Assembly: GCA_018812465.1 (NCBI GenBank)
Contig: JAHJCS010000231.1
Coordinates: 1-5,616 of the forward strand
Origin: Nanobdellota archaeon
GTDB lineage: Archaea; Nanobdellota; Nanobdellia; Woesearchaeales; UBA12501
Reading direction: 5' to 3'
DNA length: 5,616 nucleotides
Under the pieces are notes generated by a model that saw only the letters and a list, made by a program, of their open reading frames with translations, was not told where the DNA came from and searched no databases. Shown here piece by piece: positions 4,787 through 5,616 of the stretch. Position numbers and translations under genes: made by a program. Position 1 is the stretch's first letter. The number at the start of each line of letters is the position of its first letter.

Positions 4787-4830
4787 GAAAAAGCCCTCAT
4801 CGCCGCCTTTTCAGGCAGCGGAATAGGCTT
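4787..4830 (-). terminator. Hairpin plus U-tract ending the minus-strand gene
   Basis: Read on the minus strand, AAGCC (4830-4826) pairs with GGCTT (4795-4791). Inside it CGCTGCC (4820-4814) pairs with GGCGGCG (4807-4801) around a TGAAAA loop, giving seven pairs with one G-U. A run of T follows directly (4792-4788). The G-U pair forms only in the minus-strand RNA, so the hairpin belongs to the gene ending at 4854, about 24 bp upstream. It looks like a bacterial-style intrinsic terminator, which archaeal polymerase can also use through the U-tract. Confidence 0.6.
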
Positions 4831-4853
4831 GTCATAGGAATTACCCCAAGAAT

Positions 4854-5616
4854 CTAATCTGTTGTTGCAGTACTTATTGGTTCTAGAGGTTGATAGTTTC
4901 TAGATCCTTGAATCTGTAAGCTTTCATATGTTTTATTCACAAGTCTTTGTCTCATTGAATCATCAACTGGAGTGACAACTTCTATTGAAGGGATCATTGT
5001 GCCTGATTTATTCCTGCTTGGAAAGCCATCTTCATTCCTGTATGATCTATACACTATTGTGCTTGAGTTATTATCATAGAACAGCTCTTCAGAAAGGCCA
5101 AGATAATCAAACAGAGCCAGCTTTCCTTTGCCGCTCTCCTTTAATATTATCACTTTGACTCCTGGAAATGCTTTGGGTATTATTGGAGCAATTCCTGTCC
5201 TTGTGCCTACATCATATACAGATCCTCCTTCATGGTCAAAGTCAGGCGGTAGATCCCTTTCTAGTACCTCTTCAAGGTCTATTCCAGGATAATTGTTCCT
5301 TAAATCTCCTTTGTATCTTGTGACCTCTCCTGTTGTCTGTGTGTAGAAATATACCCAGTCCTTGTCTGGCTGTCTGCCATGCCTTAAGAAATAATCAAGG
5401 AACTGTTTGTCAGAATCTATCCTTTCTTTCTCCCTGAATCCCTGTCTTGGCCTGTTCACCATCTCCTTTGCTTTCTCAAGCACAATCGGGCCGTCATAGA
5501 CAAATATCAATCCGCCTATTGTCTTATCCTCAGCTTTTGGATGGTACTGTTCTGAGCCATCTCTCTGGTCTGATAAGACTTTTATCATGTAATACTGTGC
5601 AAGTATCTCAAATGGG
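4854..5616 (-). CDS. Uncharacterised protein, N-terminus outside window
   Basis: The frame stays open to the right edge (PFEILAQYY precedes the Met at 5588), and that Met has no Shine-Dalgarno site or TATA box before it, so the gene most likely begins outside the window. At least 253 residues are visible. Numbered from that Met, a hydrophobic strand GGLIFVYDGP (25-34) is followed by a charged helical region (about 35-70), an aromatic strand (WVYFYTQ, 78-84), then VYDVGTRTG (124-132) and a strand FPGVKVIIL (141-149), and then a helix ending in FDYLGL (160-165). The D-x-G-x-x-x-G turn resembles motif I of class I SAM methyltransferases, but with Arg at the middle Gly. The run from KVIIL through FDYLGLSEEL is also reminiscent of GT61/DUF563 glycosyltransferases. 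Neither resemblance is strong, and no membrane helix or signal is visible. It is convergent with the MgtC-like gene. Confidence 0.65.
   Translation of the reverse strand, partial: PFEILAQYYMIKVLSDQRDGSEQYHPKAEDKTIGGLIFVYDGPIVLEKAKEMVNRPRQGFREKERIDSDKQFLDYFLRHGRQPDKDWVYFYTQTTGEVTRYKGDLRNNYPGIDLEEVLERDLPPDFDHEGGSVYDVGTRTGIAPIIPKAFPGVKVIILKESGKGKLALFDYLGLSEELFYDNNSSTIVYRSYRNEDGFPSRNKSGTMIPSIEVVTPVDDSMRQRLVNKTYESLQIQGSRNYQPLEPISTATTD

Noticed and set aside
1..5616. CRISPR array, insertion sequence or att site.
   Set aside because: No regularly spaced identical repeats, no transposase or integrase coding sequence, and no tRNA gene are present.

Overview
The window looks like a piece of a small-genome archaeon, most likely of the DPANN group (Woesearchaeota/Pacearchaeota-like). 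The reasons are archaeal TATA boxes (for example TTTATAAA at 297-304) placed about 25-30 bp before starts, a perfect anti-16S Shine-Dalgarno GAGGTGAT at 350-357, several probably leaderless genes, T-rich ends in place of most hairpin terminators, and two class III (pilin-like) signal peptides of the KKA-SLELS-hydrophobic kind common in those lineages. The lineage is inferred from recalled family features, not from a search.

Layout. Positions 1-251 hold the 3' end of an HtpX/M48 membrane metalloprotease gene. Positions 361-2897 form a plus-strand cell-surface cluster: a pilin-like secreted protein, a 77-residue two-helix membrane protein, a second paralogous pilin-like protein, and a cysteine-rich, very acidic lipoprotein. 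The first two genes share one promoter. The third seems to have its own leaderless promoter, and the lipoprotein gene follows it after 5 bp. Positions 2898-3215 lie between convergent genes and contain a GC-rich, strongly self-complementary element (about 3006-3134) that may be an undescribed structured RNA. Positions 3216-3977 (minus) encode a full-length bacterial-type triosephosphate isomerase. It is divergent from an MgtC/SapB-family membrane protein (4082-4714, plus), and both genes have TATA boxes that predict leaderless mRNAs. A minus-strand gene entering from the right edge (4854-5616) encodes an unrecognised protein and ends in a hairpin plus U-tract.

How the genes fit together. The four surface genes probably make one envelope structure: two membrane-anchored or assembled pilin-like beta-sandwich proteins, a small membrane partner, and a lipid-anchored Cys-rich acidic protein. 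No assembly ATPase, platform protein or prepilin peptidase is in the window. HtpX (membrane protein quality control), the isomerase (central carbon metabolism) and MgtC look like unrelated neighbours. The most novel parts are the intergenic structured element and the surface cluster with its Cys-periodic lipoprotein.
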